NCBI RefSeq assembly: GCF_021440345.1
Contig: NZ_JAKCNS010000008.1
Location: 1-49,530 of the forward strand
DNA length: 49,530 nt
Reading direction: 5' to 3'
DNA from: Kluyvera intermedia
Lineage (GTDB): Bacteria; Pseudomonadota; Gammaproteobacteria; Enterobacterales; Enterobacteriaceae
The notes under the pieces are model-generated. The model saw nothing but the letters and a program-made list of their open reading frames with translations. It made no database searches and had not been told where the DNA came from. Within the stretch, counting starts at the first letter, position 1. Each line of letters begins with the position of its first letter. The position numbers and the translations under genes were made by a program. Of the stretch, positions 1-9,061 are shown in pieces.

Positions 1-63
1 TGAAGATGATTAAATTCTGATATCTTAATTTAAGACAGATAATGATGACCGAGAACTTCCAGC

Positions 64-951
64 ATGCTACAGGTTCACTGCAAGCCTATCTTTAAGGCGA
101 TGGACTACATCAGCCAGAATCTCCATCTGAATCCAACGTTGAAAGACGTTGCGGATTCCGTCGCGCTTTCAAGCTTTCACTTTCATCGGCTTTTTCGGAC
201 GCAGGTTGGTGAAACGGTTGCGGCGTTTACCCGGCGGCTGCGGATGGAAAGGGCTGCAGCGTGGTTGCTGGCGTTCCCACAGGAAGATATCACCGGACTG
301 GCACTGCGGATTGGTTTTTCCAGTTCGCAGAACTTCGCCAAAGCGTTTCGTGCACACTTTGCCGAATCACCGGGAGAATTTCGCCGCCGTCACATTCTGG
401 CAACAAATAGCAAGCCAGGAAACGTCGCCGCGGTAAAAAGCCCCTATTCTCATTTCGCTGACCCCGGAATCGGCCTGCTGGCCGCACATATAACCCAGCT
501 TCCTGCCCGTCGGGTTGCTTATATGCGAAGATTTGGCCCTTATGGCAAAGAGACCTGCCAGCAAACGCATGGGGATCTGTTGACCTCGTTGCCAGCGCGA
601 ACGCCGTCACAGCCCGCAGGGACACTTTGTGTTTACTGGGACGCCCCGGAAATCACCTCCGCATCACGTTGCCGGACGGATGTTGCCGTTGAAATTGGCC
701 GCACGGAAAAGACCGGAAGGGGTATCGCGGTACAGACATTGCTGGGAGGAACCTACGGTGTGTGTAAATTTGCGGTATTTGAAGAACAGCTGGAGCAAGC
801 ATGGGATTGGGCATTTTCATGGATAGCCGCCCGTGGGTTTATTAAAAGTGATAAGCCTTGTTATGAATATTATTATAATGAAACTGACGTCTCACAAAAT
901 TATTATGTCTTTGATATCTGTATTCCTTTGCAGACAACACCGGAAGAATAA
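64..951 (+). CDS. AraC-family regulator with GyrI-like effector domain
   Basis: Predicted transcription factor of 295 residues. Residues ~10-110 form an AraC/XylS double helix-turn-helix, with the typical segments LKDVADSVALSSFHFHRLF and ITGLALRIGFSSSQNFAKAF. Residues ~140-290 resemble the GyrI-like small-molecule-binding domain, the same order as in Rob-type regulators with an N-terminal HTH. An in-frame ATG at 100 is an alternative start; no strong ribosome site distinguishes the two. The next gene, a secreted amidohydrolase, starts 51 bases downstream on the same strand, so the two may be co-transcribed or the regulator may control it (inference). The ligand is unknown. Confidence 0.85.
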   Translation: MLQVHCKPIFKAMDYISQNLHLNPTLKDVADSVALSSFHFHRLFRTQVGETVAAFTRRLRMERAAAWLLAFPQEDITGLALRIGFSSSQNFAKAFRAHFAESPGEFRRRHILATNSKPGNVAAVKSPYSHFADPGIGLLAAHITQLPARRVAYMRRFGPYGKETCQQTHGDLLTSLPARTPSQPAGTLCVYWDAPEITSASRCRTDVAVEIGRTEKTGRGIAVQTLLGGTYGVCKFAVFEEQLEQAWDWAFSWIAARGFIKSDKPCYEYYYNETDVSQNYYVFDICIPLQTTPEE

Positions 952-1002
952 TGCTTAAACAAAATAATAAATGAGTTTATTCGCAACGCAACGGAGTTAA
1001 TA

Positions 1003-2754
1003 ATGAAATTCTCAAGGCTTTTTCTGGTGTGCGCACTGGCCGCTACCTCTTTATCTGCTATAGCGCAGCAGGAAACTACCACGCTTATTTATGGCGGAGA
1101 AATTTACAGTGCCGATCCCGGTAATCCCCACCCGCAATCTATTGCCATTAAGGGGAGTAAAATCATCGCCGTCGGTAATTATCATGATGTACTGGCACAG
1201 GTAGGACAGGATGCGACGCGCCTGGATCTGAAGGGGAAGTATCTATTACCTGGCCTCATTGATAGCCATGCTCACGTGGCCTATGCCGGATTCCAGACGG
1301 TGACGCTGGCTTTCCCGGATGGCATGAAAGATATCACCGCGATTGAGAAATTTGTTGCTGACAATAAAAATAATAACCAAAGAGATCTCAATGGCGTGCA
1401 GTTTTACAGTAATCTCAACCTGGATTACTGGAATAATATTCCATTACTGTCTGCAGTATTTAATACCAACGAATATAAAGATATCCCGGTTGTATTAGCG
1501 GGCTCCGATGCACATACCGGTTGGGCCAATCAGGCTATGCTCCGAAAAGCAAATTTAACGGATGATATGCTGGGTACCGCCGATCCGGGTATTAAAGCAG
1601 GAGTCGGATTAACGGCGAGTGGTAAAATTAACGGTTTTGTCGCCGAAGGCGCGTGGGATTATGTGCTCAACGCGATTCCCCCTGTGGATGATAATAAAAT
1701 AGCTCAGGGCATCCTCGCAGGGACCCAGGAGATGAACCGCTTTGGTATTACTGCGTGGATGGATCCCATCAGCAATGTCCGTCCGTTGGCACCGGTATTT
1801 AATGCGCGTCCTGGGCGTCACGATGAAGGATTGTTGCCGGCTTACACGACTCTCGCCGAAAAGGGCAAACTTAATGCCCATGTGACCGCACTGGCACTGG
1901 TGAATATCCACTCTACGCCGGCGGCGATTGACGATGTGGTTGCTCTGCGGGATAAATTTTCCCACACGCCGGATGTGCGACTCGGTGGGATCAAGATTTT
2001 CCAGGATGGGGTGATTGAGTATCCGGCGCAGACGGCGAAACTGAGTGAAGCTTATCTTAATCGACCGGGTTACAGCGGTGATAACACGCTGGATAAAAGA
2101 CAATATTGCCAACTGATTGCTAAAGCGGATGCGGAACACCTGATTGCGCACTTCCATGCTATTGGCGATCGCGCCGTATCGGAAGCGCTCGATGGCATAG
2201 CCTGTGCTCGCAAGCAAAATGGCGAGAGCGGCGTTATGCACAGCATCACTCATCTGGAAGTGGTGAGCCCGCAAAGTCTACCCCGCTTCCAGCAACTGAA
2301 TGTTGCGGCATCCATGCAACTGTTGTGGGCTGGGAAAGACGTGGCGTCTACCACGTTGATTGACGGCAAGGTACCGGCCCCATTGCTCAAACACCTGTAT
2401 CCGGCGGGCGATTTATACCGCCATCATGCGCTAATTGCCGGGGCCAGCGACTGGCCAGTCTCCAGCCCAAACCCCTTGCTGGCAATTTACACGGCGGTAA
2501 CGCGAATGGGTGAAATGGGGGAGTTGCCGCCGGCCAGCGAGAAAATGCATCGCGAAGCCATGCTGCAGGCGTACACCCTGAATGCGGCCAAAGTCATTGG
2601 GCGGGACAAAGAGATTGGTTCGATTGAAACCGGAAAAAGCGCAGACTTTGTGGTATTTGATCGTAATCTGGAAAACGTCAGCATTGAAAAACTGCGGGAT
2701 GCCAAAGTTGTATGGACCATGTTTGAAGGTAAACAAGTTTACCCGGCTCAATAA
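1003..2754 (+). CDS. Secreted metal-dependent amidohydrolase (YtcJ/amidohydrolase 3 type)
   Basis: 583 residues. The N-terminus (MKFSRLFLVCALAATSLSAIAQ) is a clear Sec signal peptide, so the enzyme is probably periplasmic. The mature part has amidohydrolase-superfamily landmarks: GLIDSHAHV near residue 87 (metal-binding HxH), AHFHAIGDRAV near 385, ITHLEVV near 415, and GASDWPVSSPNP near 488 (catalytic Asp region). It ends with the β-sandwich motif IGSIETGKSADFVVFD. The family hydrolyses C-N bonds of amides or formamides; the substrate here is unknown. The ATG follows an ACGGAG ribosome site. A 13-bp hairpin follows the gene. It may be regulated by the AraC-type gene just upstream (inference). 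Confidence 0.88.
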   Translation: MKFSRLFLVCALAATSLSAIAQQETTTLIYGGEIYSADPGNPHPQSIAIKGSKIIAVGNYHDVLAQVGQDATRLDLKGKYLLPGLIDSHAHVAYAGFQTVTLAFPDGMKDITAIEKFVADNKNNNQRDLNGVQFYSNLNLDYWNNIPLLSAVFNTNEYKDIPVVLAGSDAHTGWANQAMLRKANLTDDMLGTADPGIKAGVGLTASGKINGFVAEGAWDYVLNAIPPVDDNKIAQGILAGTQEMNRFGITAWMDPISNVRPLAPVFNARPGRHDEGLLPAYTTLAEKGKLNAHVTALALVNIHSTPAAIDDVVALRDKFSHTPDVRLGGIKIFQDGVIEYPAQTAKLSEAYLNRPGYSGDNTLDKRQYCQLIAKADAEHLIAHFHAIGDRAVSEALDGIACARKQNGESGVMHSITHLEVVSPQSLPRFQQLNVAASMQLLWAGKDVASTTLIDGKVPAPLLKHLYPAGDLYRHHALIAGASDWPVSSPNPLLAIYTAVTRMGEMGELPPASEKMHREAMLQAYTLNAAKVIGRDKEIGSIETGKSADFVVFDRNLENVSIEKLRDAKVVWTMFEGKQVYPAQ

Positions 2755-2774
2755 AGAAAACCATTATCCATGAT

Positions 2775-2808
2775 AATCATCAGGTCTTCATTTGGAGACC
2801 TGATGATT
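2775..2808 (+). terminator. Hairpin terminator after the amidohydrolase gene
   Basis: A perfect 13-bp inverted repeat (2775-2787 with 2796-2808) with an 8-base loop lies 20 bases after the stop codon. It is followed by a T-rich but interrupted tract, so termination is likely but not certain. Confidence 0.65.
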
Positions 2809-3165
2809 GCTTGTGTTTTCTATTTCGGTCTTAAAAGTATGCGGTACTAAAATAGGGGAATTGACATTGCCAGCCGTATTCTTACGGTCAGGAATGAACA
2901 ATAGACTTGCTCTTGAAATAATTTTCGGTTGATTAGCGATGGCGCGCTGTTTGTCGGAGATGGCTGTAATCGGGCTCTTCACGGATAGTGGCCTTCGATA
3001 TTTCTGCGTTTATCGCCTCCTCTAAATGACTCTTTTCATTGTATAGTGGCCTGAACCTGTACTATCTTTAACCATGAGTGCAGGGCGTAGTAGCGCTAAT
3101 GGGCGACAGATAACTATCGTAAACATAGTTGTACTTATTCTTATATTCAGGCCATTAATTTCTCT
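2809..3165. other. Gene-free interval ahead of the diguanylate cyclase
   Basis: About 360 bases with no convincing gene. A 64-codon open frame on the minus strand (2788-2982) overlaps the terminator and has no recognisable family. I see no clean sigma-70 promoter or Shine-Dalgarno sequence before the ATG at 3166. The interval could hold a decayed gene, but I cannot identify one. Confidence 0.5.
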
Positions 3166-4500
3166 ATGGAATCGAATTCTCACGCGCCGTTGAGCAGTTT
3201 TATCGATCTCATGCTGGATGCTGTTTTTGCCGTTGATGCTCATGCCAATATCGTTTTTGCGAGTGCGTCATGTGAACGTATTTTTGGCTATACGCCGAAA
3301 GAAATGATCGGCAAAAACATGTTTGACATGATGCTACCGGAAGATCGGGAAATAACCCGAAACTCGGTGGTGGCCGTCATGTCGGGTAATCTACAGTTCC
3401 ATTTTGAAAACCGCTACGTCCACAAGCAGGGGCACATCGTCAATATTATGTGGTCTGCACGTTGGTCAGAGGCCGATCAATTGCGCATTGGCGTGGCTCG
3501 CGATGTGACCGAGCGTAAACGATCCGAATCGTTGCAGTCCGCACTGTATTCCATCTCCGAAGCTGCGCATACCGCTGAGGATTTACTCAAGCTATTCCAG
3601 CGTATTCATGAGATTGTCGGCACGTTGCTACCCGCCGATAACTTCTCGGTCACGCTCTACGACGATGAAACGGCTCAACTGAGCTTCCCTTATCACGTGG
3701 ATGAGTTTCTGGAGACACCCGATCCTTTCACCTTGATCCCCGGAACGTTGTATGCCGAGGTGATTCATACCGGCCAACCGCTGCTGCTCACGCCAGAGAC
3801 CACGGTAGCTCGCCTCGAAGAACTGCACATCTCCTTTGGCATGAACCCGCTATGCTGGCTGGGCGTTCCGCTTAAGTCGCATAAAGGCACGATTGGTGTC
3901 CTGATGGTCAAAAGCTACCCGGGCGGGGTGTGCTACAACGAGCGGGATCAGGAGCTACTGCAATTTGTGTCGACACAAATCGCGACGGTCATTGAGCGTC
4001 AGCAGATGCAGGCTCGGTTGCAGCATATGGCGCAGTACGATCAACTCACCGATCTGCCAAACCGTAGCTTATTGCACGACCGCCTGAAATCCGCGCTGTC
4101 GACCGCTCGCCGCGAGCACGGTCAATTATCCTTGCTGTACATTGATCTCGACAAATTTAAGCAGGTTAACGATACGCTGGGACATGGTATTGGGGATCTG
4201 CTGCTGCAAGAGACCGCCTCGCGCCTCAAATCTTGTGTGCGTGAATCAGATACCGTCGCCCGCGTCGGTGGCGATGAGTTTGTGATTTTGATTCAGGGGA
4301 CGTTACTACCCCAATTTGCGGCCCTGGTGGCGGAAAAGATTGCCGATGCCTTCAATGCGCCATTTATCCTTGATGGCCACCGTTTGACCATCACGCCAAG
4401 CATCGGGATCGCACTTTATCCGCAACACGGTAGCGACGAGCGCCAGCTTGTTGAATATGCCGATAAAGCGATGTATTTAGCCAAAAATGGCAAGCGGTAA
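3166..4500 (+). CDS. PAS-GAF-GGDEF diguanylate cyclase
   Basis: 444 residues, no membrane segment, so predicted cytosolic. Order: PAS domain (~10-118, ending in the usual DVTERKR), GAF domain (~125-280), coiled linker, then GGDEF domain (~285-444) with LTDLPNRSLLHDRL at its start. The catalytic motif GGDEF is intact at 368-372 and is preceded by an RxxD inhibitory site (RESD, 359-362), so it should make c-di-GMP from GTP with product feedback. The PAS and GAF signals are unknown. The start codon lacks an obvious ribosome site. It lies just upstream of, but is probably not linked to, the thiM operon. Confidence 0.9.
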   Translation: MESNSHAPLSSFIDLMLDAVFAVDAHANIVFASASCERIFGYTPKEMIGKNMFDMMLPEDREITRNSVVAVMSGNLQFHFENRYVHKQGHIVNIMWSARWSEADQLRIGVARDVTERKRSESLQSALYSISEAAHTAEDLLKLFQRIHEIVGTLLPADNFSVTLYDDETAQLSFPYHVDEFLETPDPFTLIPGTLYAEVIHTGQPLLLTPETTVARLEELHISFGMNPLCWLGVPLKSHKGTIGVLMVKSYPGGVCYNERDQELLQFVSTQIATVIERQQMQARLQHMAQYDQLTDLPNRSLLHDRLKSALSTARREHGQLSLLYIDLDKFKQVNDTLGHGIGDLLLQETASRLKSCVRESDTVARVGGDEFVILIQGTLLPQFAALVAEKIADAFNAPFILDGHRLTITPSIGIALYPQHGSDERQLVEYADKAMYLAKNGKR

Positions 4501-4570
4501 TCGATGGTTTATCGGCGTCACCGGTAGCCTTTAGCGCTTGTCTGTCAGGCTTCCTGCTGGCATTATCCTC

Positions 4571-4599
4571 ATTACGATTAACGGAAGGTTAATCGTAAT
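4571..4599. promoter_or_regulatory. Perfect 12-bp inverted repeat upstream of the TPP riboswitch
   Basis: The arms 4571-4582 and 4588-4599 (ATTACGATTAAC and its exact complement) flank a 5-base spacer. No T-run follows, so it is not a typical terminator. The position about 20 bases before the aptamer, near where the thiM promoter must lie, suggests an operator, but no regulator is known to me for it. Confidence 0.4.
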
Positions 4600-4616
4600 C
4601 AATTGATTTTGATTTG

Positions 4617-4700
4617 AATGACTCGGGGTGCCCCATCAATGATGGGCTGAGAAATACCCGTACCACCTGATCTGGATAATGCCAGCGTAGGGAAGTCAGA
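4617..4700 (+). promoter_or_regulatory. TPP (THI-element) riboswitch of thiM
   Basis: The thi-box core is intact: GACTCGGGGTGCC (from 4620), CTGAGAAATACCCG, ACCTGATCTGGATAATGCCAG and CGTAGGGAAGTC (to 4697). It matches the E. coli thiM aptamer almost base for base. The outer helix pairs 4620-4623 with 4694-4697. The ribosome site AGGAG at ~4734 lies downstream, as in E. coli, where TPP binding hides the translation start. It should repress thiMD when thiamin pyrophosphate is plentiful. Confidence 0.96.
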
Positions 4701-4744
4701 GACCATCTGGTCATTGCTTCTTCGCGTTATGGCAGGAGCAAACC

Positions 4745-5530
4745 ATGCAAGCCGACCTGCTAAGTCCCGCGCAACGCACCCGCGTTGCACACCTTCTTCA
4801 TCAACACGCCCCCCTTGTCCACTGTATGACCAATGACGTCGTGCAGACCTTTACTGCCAACGTGCTGTTAGCGCTGGGCGTATCGCCCGCTATGGTGATT
4901 GACGCCGGTGAAGCAGAGCAGTTTTCCACCATTGCCAGCTCGCTGTTGGTCAACGTGGGAACCTTAACCCAGCCGCGCGCGCAGGCGATGCGAGCAGCCG
5001 TTGAAAGCGCCAATCGTAGCGCTACGCCGTGGGCGCTCGACCCGGTAGCGGTCGGGGCGTTGAGTCTGCGCAGCGATTTTTGCCGTGAGCTGTTGCTTTT
5101 GCATCCGGCGGCCATTCGCGGCAACGCTTCGGAAATCATGGCCCTGGCAGGGCAGAGTGCCGGCGGACGCGGCGTTGATACCACCGATACCGCCGCCGCC
5201 GCGCTTCCCGCCGCGCAGTCTCTGGCGCGAGAAAGCGGGGCGATTGTGGCGGTGACGGGGGAAATTGATTACATCACCGATGGCCAACGCACGCTGGCAG
5301 TCCAGGGCGGCGATCCGCTAATGACGCGAGTTGTCGGTACCGGCTGCGCGCTGTCGGCGGTGGTTGCAGCATGCTGCGTCTTGCCGGGCGACCGGCTGGA
5401 AAACGTTGCTGGTGCCTGCGCGCTGATGAAATACGCCGGACAACAGGCGGCGAACGGTCGCGGGCCGGGGAGCTTTGTCCCCGCGTTCCTTGATGCGCTG
5501 TATGTGATGAACAGGGAGGAAAAAGCATGA
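4745..5530 (+). CDS. thiM: Hydroxyethylthiazole kinase
   Basis: Phosphorylates 4-methyl-5-(2-hydroxyethyl)thiazole, salvaging the thiazole half of thiamin. 261 residues, about the E. coli length. Family motifs visible: [18 protein letters not shown] (~28-45), [13 protein letters not shown] (~121), and [11 protein letters not shown] with the conserved Cys at 201. The ATG is set by a GCAGGAG site and by the riboswitch leader. Its stop overlaps the start of thiD (ATGA), indicating translational coupling. Confidence 0.96.
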   Translation: MQADLLSPAQRTRVAHLLHQHAPLVHCMTNDVVQTFTANVLLALGVSPAMVIDAGEAEQFSTIASSLLVNVGTLTQPRAQAMRAAVESANRSATPWALDPVAVGALSLRSDFCRELLLLHPAAIRGNASEIMALAGQSAGGRGVDTTDTAAAALPAAQSLARESGAIVAVTGEIDYITDGQRTLAVQGGDPLMTRVVGTGCALSAVVAACCVLPGDRLENVAGACALMKYAGQQAANGRGPGSFVPAFLDALYVMNREEKA

Positions 5531-6327
5531 AACGGATTAATGCATTGACCATTGCCGGAACCGACCCTAGCGGCGGCGCGGGCATTCAGGCGGATCTGAA
5601 AACCTTCTCCGCGCTGGGCGCATACGGCTGTTCGGTAGTCACCGCGCTGGTGGCGCAGAATACGCGCGGCGTACAGTCGGTCTACCGTATTGAGCCCGAT
5701 TTTGTCGCCGCCCAGCTCGACTCGGTATTCAGCGATGTGCGCATCGATACCACCAAAATCGGCATGCTAGCAGAGACTGATATCGTTGAGGCGGTAGCCG
5801 AGCGGCTGGCGCGCTATCGCATTCAAAACGTGGTGCTGGATACGGTCATGCTGGCAAAAAGCGGCGACCCGCTGCTGTCTTCCTCGGCGGTGGAAACCCT
5901 GCGCCAGCGCCTGCTGCCACAGGTGTCACTGATTACGCCAAACCTGCCGGAAGCGGCTGCACTGCTGGATGCGACGCATGCGCGCACAGAGCGCGAAATG
6001 CTCGAACAAGGGCGCGCGCTGCGGGCGATGGGCTGCGAAGCGGTGCTGATGAAAGGCGGTCATCTCGACGACGCGCAAAGCCCGGACTGGCTGTTTACCG
6101 CCGAAGGCGAGATGCGCTTTACCGCGCCGCGCGTGGCGACGAAAAATACCCACGGTACTGGCTGCACGCTGTCGGCGGCGCTGGCGGCGTTAAAGCCACG
6201 GCATAATAGCTGGCAAGAGACGGTGCCGGTGGCTAAAGCCTGGCTGTCGCAAGCGCTGGCGCAGGCCGACTCGCTGGAGGTAGGCGAAGGAATTGGTCCG
6301 GTACACCATTTCCACGAGTGGTGGTAG
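5527..6327 (+). CDS. thiD: HMP / HMP-phosphate kinase
   Basis: Phosphorylates hydroxymethylpyrimidine and then its monophosphate to give HMP-PP, the pyrimidine half of thiamin. 266 residues with ribokinase-fold motifs: [20 protein letters not shown] at the N-terminus, [15 protein letters not shown] (~106) and [16 protein letters not shown] near 208 with the anion-hole glycines. It overlaps thiM by four bases and is governed by the same TPP riboswitch. Confidence 0.96.
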   Translation: MKRINALTIAGTDPSGGAGIQADLKTFSALGAYGCSVVTALVAQNTRGVQSVYRIEPDFVAAQLDSVFSDVRIDTTKIGMLAETDIVEAVAERLARYRIQNVVLDTVMLAKSGDPLLSSSAVETLRQRLLPQVSLITPNLPEAAALLDATHARTEREMLEQGRALRAMGCEAVLMKGGHLDDAQSPDWLFTAEGEMRFTAPRVATKNTHGTGCTLSAALAALKPRHNSWQETVPVAKAWLSQALAQADSLEVGEGIGPVHHFHEWW

Positions 6328-6383
6328 TTTTCGCGCCGTTCGCCACCTATACTGGCTCAGGACTTATTGCCAGGAAATGATAA

Positions 6384-7130
6384 ATGGAACAAGCGCATAC
6401 CCGGCTAATCACGCAACTGAATGAGCGTATCGCAGCGGCGGATAACACGCCGCTGTATCTTAAATTTGCCGAAACGGTGAAGAATGCGGTGCGCAGCGGT
6501 GTGCTGGAGCATGGCAATATTCTGCCCGGCGAGCGTGATTTGAGCCAACTGACGGGAGTGTCGCGCATTACTGTGCGTAAAGCGATGCAGACGCTGGAAG
6601 ACGAGGGTGTGGTCACGCGCGCTCGCGGCTATGGCACGCAAATCAATAATATTTTTGAATATTCATTGAAAGAGGCGCGCGGTTTTTCCCAACAGGTGGT
6701 GCTGCGCGGCAAAAAGCCGAATACCTTATGGGTGAACAAACGGATTGTCGCCTGTCCGGATGACGTCGCGACGCAGTTAGTCGTTGAGCCGCGCAGTGAC
6801 GTCTTTTTGCTTAAGCGCATTCGCTATGTGGATGATGAAGCGGTCTCCATTGAAGAGTCCTGGGTGCCGGCACACTTAATTGATGATGCGGATGCAATTG
6901 GCGTGTCCCTTTATGACTATTTCCGCAGTCGGCATATTTTCCCCCAGAGAACGCGCTCCCGCGTCAGCGCGCGGATGCCGGATACCGAATTTCAGTCGCA
7001 CATTAAGATGGATGAGAAAATCCCGGTGTTGGTGATTAAACAGGTGGCGCTTGACCAACAGCAGCGGCCGATTGAGTACAGCATCAGCCACTGCCGCAGT
7101 GATTTATATGTCTTTGTGTGTGAGGAGTAA
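6384..7130 (+). CDS. yegW: GntR-family regulator with UTRA domain
   Basis: 248 residues. Residues ~20-88 are a GntR winged helix (LPGERDLSQLTGVSRITVRK and the wing RARGYGTQI). Residues ~100-240 form a UTRA effector-binding domain of the HutC subfamily. It lies beside yegTUV as in E. coli and converges with yegV, overlapping its 3' end by 27 bases. Control of yegTUV is the obvious guess but is not shown by the sequence. The effector is unknown. Confidence 0.9.
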   Translation: MEQAHTRLITQLNERIAAADNTPLYLKFAETVKNAVRSGVLEHGNILPGERDLSQLTGVSRITVRKAMQTLEDEGVVTRARGYGTQINNIFEYSLKEARGFSQQVVLRGKKPNTLWVNKRIVACPDDVATQLVVEPRSDVFLLKRIRYVDDEAVSIEESWVPAHLIDDADAIGVSLYDYFRSRHIFPQRTRSRVSARMPDTEFQSHIKMDEKIPVLVIKQVALDQQQRPIEYSISHCRSDLYVFVCEE

Positions 7131-8060
7131 CTCTTCACGTGTCGGGCTACAGTCGCCACCACGATGACTGACGACCCACGATGCGACTGCATTACCCAGT
7201 CGCACCGATTCTCCAAGCGTCCAGCCTGAGGCCAATCCTGCCAATGTGCCACCGGCGTGGCTGTCTCCGGCCCCGATAGTATCGACAACATTGGTGGTGA
7301 ACGGTGCGGCGAGTCCCTGTTCCTGCTGGCTGAAATACCACGCGCCATCTTTATCGTGACGTACAATCAGTGGCGCGTTGAATTTCTCTATCCAGGCGTG
7401 GCCGAACGCCTGTGTTTTTGCGCTGAGATTGAATCTCTCAGCGGCGATCTCCGCCTCCTGGCGATTAAGCGAAATGATCGGTTTGCAGGCCATGATCCGG
7501 TCCATCAGTAGCGCGGGAATATCGGCAATGCGTGGGCCAAAGTCGATAAATGGCGTCACGTCGCGCAGCCCTTCCAGCCAGTTCACCAGCAGTTCGCCGC
7601 AGGGTGACGATAATTGATAGCCGGAAAGTGACACCAGGCTGCCGGGGGCGACGCTAAGCTGCGCCAGCCAGTCGGCGTTCCACTGATTTTCCACGCCGCT
7701 AAAGGACATAAATGTGCGCTCGCCATCCGGCTCCACCAGCGCCAGACACCAGCCGTTATCTCCCGCCACGCCGTCTATTTCACTGGCCAGGCCCTCTTTA
7801 GCGAGATTGTTGCGAATGATATCCGCCCACACGCCCTGGCCGATAGGCAGCGCGTTTTGCGCCTGCAGCCCTAAGCGTTTAAGTGCCACGGCGATATTCA
7901 GCGCGCAACCGCCAATATTGACGCTCTGCTGTTGCAGTTCAATGTCGCAACCGCGCCACGGCAGGGCGTAGGCGTCGGCAATAACATCAATGACCGCCGC
8001 GCCGACGACGGTGATCGGGCGCTGGTTGCCCAGCGTGGATAGCTGTAAAAGCTGACTCAT
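7104..8060 (-). CDS. yegV: PfkB-family sugar kinase
   Basis: 318 residues, ribokinase/PfkB family. The N-terminal signature is present (VVGAAVIDVIADAY and NIGGCALNIAVALKRLGL), as is the C-terminal catalytic signature DTIGAGDSHAGGTLAGLASG with the base Asp. It probably phosphorylates a sugar or nucleoside; the substrate is undetermined. The ATG overlaps the yegU stop (ATGA), so it is the last gene of the yegTUV operon. Confidence 0.92.
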   Translation of the reverse strand: MSQLLQLSTLGNQRPITVVGAAVIDVIADAYALPWRGCDIELQQQSVNIGGCALNIAVALKRLGLQAQNALPIGQGVWADIIRNNLAKEGLASEIDGVAGDNGWCLALVEPDGERTFMSFSGVENQWNADWLAQLSVAPGSLVSLSGYQLSSPCGELLVNWLEGLRDVTPFIDFGPRIADIPALLMDRIMACKPIISLNRQEAEIAAERFNLSAKTQAFGHAWIEKFNAPLIVRHDKDGAWYFSQQEQGLAAPFTTNVVDTIGAGDSHAGGTLAGLASGWTLGESVRLGNAVASWVVSHRGGDCSPTREELLLTHKDI

Positions 8061-9061
8061 GCCACCTCCCGTTGCTCTCTGTACTGGGCAAGCGCGGTGG
8101 CGTAGCGGTTAAAATCAAGCTGATTGACCTCATCAAGCTGCTGTTTTAATGACGGGTCGATTGCGGAAATACCGCCCAATGCGCCGCAGATGGCCGTCGC
8201 CATCGCTCCAATAGTATCGGTATCGCCGCCCAGGTTGGCACACAGCACCGCGCAGCGGTTCGGGTCGCCCTGAGCCAGTTCAACCATTGCAATGGCGCAG
8301 GGTACGGATTCGATGGTGCTGGTCCCGGCGCCAACCAACTGATACAGGCGTTCGCTGGCCGATTCAATTCCCTGAGCGCTGCGCACCACATCGAGCGCCA
8401 GTTCGAGACGTGCGGCAAGCGAGGCGCTGAAGGTGGTGACCTGTTTTTCCTGCGCATGACGCGCTATGGCGGGTAGAGAATCGACAATGCTGGCCCAGCT
8501 TTGGCCGTCGATGGCGCGTGAAATCGCCCAGGCAACGACCACCGCGCCCGCGACCGCCAGGTCTGATTTGTGGGTCGGGCTGGAGGCAAGGGCGACGTCA
8601 TCAATAAAGCTATCGAGATCGCCTGCTGGTAACAAACAGCCTAAAGGCGAGACGCGCATGGCGGCGCCGTTAGTGACGCCGTTATTCTCAAGCTCTGCCA
8701 CTGGTTTGCCATCACGAATGGCGTTCAGGGCGATTTTTGACGTTGGCCCCAATACGTTTTTATTGAAGGCATCAAACTCTTGCGCCCAGCGCAGAATATT
8801 GCGGCCGATGACATCCGGGTTTATCTGCCCGTGGCATTCGAGGATGGCGTCGGCCAGGCACAGCGCCATTGAGGTATCGTCGGTAAATTCCGCGCGGTTA
8901 AAATAGCAGGCGGCGTTATTTTCTGCGGGGCCCGGCAGAAAGTGGTCAATCCAGCCAAAATGTGCTTTAACGCGGCTACGTGGCCACAGTTCTGATGGCA
9001 TGCCCATCGCATCCCCTAATGCCTGGCCGTAAAGCGCGCCGAGAATACGTTCTGCTTTCAT
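8057..9061 (-). CDS. yegU: ADP-ribosylglycohydrolase-family protein
   Basis: 334 residues, the same length as E. coli YegU. The dinuclear-metal motifs of the ARH/DraG family are intact: GDAMGMPSE (~16), TDDTSMALCLADA (~60) and GGDTDTIGAMATAICGAL (~278). The family removes ADP-ribose from proteins or hydrolyses related N-glycosides. Placement between a nucleoside-type transporter and a PfkB kinase hints at catabolism of an imported N-ribosyl compound rather than protein modification (inference). It overlaps both neighbours by four bases. Confidence 0.92.
   Translation of the reverse strand: MKAERILGALYGQALGDAMGMPSELWPRSRVKAHFGWIDHFLPGPAENNAACYFNRAEFTDDTSMALCLADAILECHGQINPDVIGRNILRWAQEFDAFNKNVLGPTSKIALNAIRDGKPVAELENNGVTNGAAMRVSPLGCLLPAGDLDSFIDDVALASSPTHKSDLAVAGAVVVAWAISRAIDGQSWASIVDSLPAIARHAQEKQVTTFSASLAARLELALDVVRSAQGIESASERLYQLVGAGTSTIESVPCAIAMVELAQGDPNRCAVLCANLGGDTDTIGAMATAICGALGGISAIDPSLKQQLDEVNQLDFNRYATALAQYREQREVA

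Noticed and set aside
2788-2982. 64-codon minus-strand frame after the amidohydrolase gene
   Set aside because: It overlaps the terminator hairpin, has no recognisable domain, and no ribosome site is evident. It might be a relic, but I cannot support a gene.
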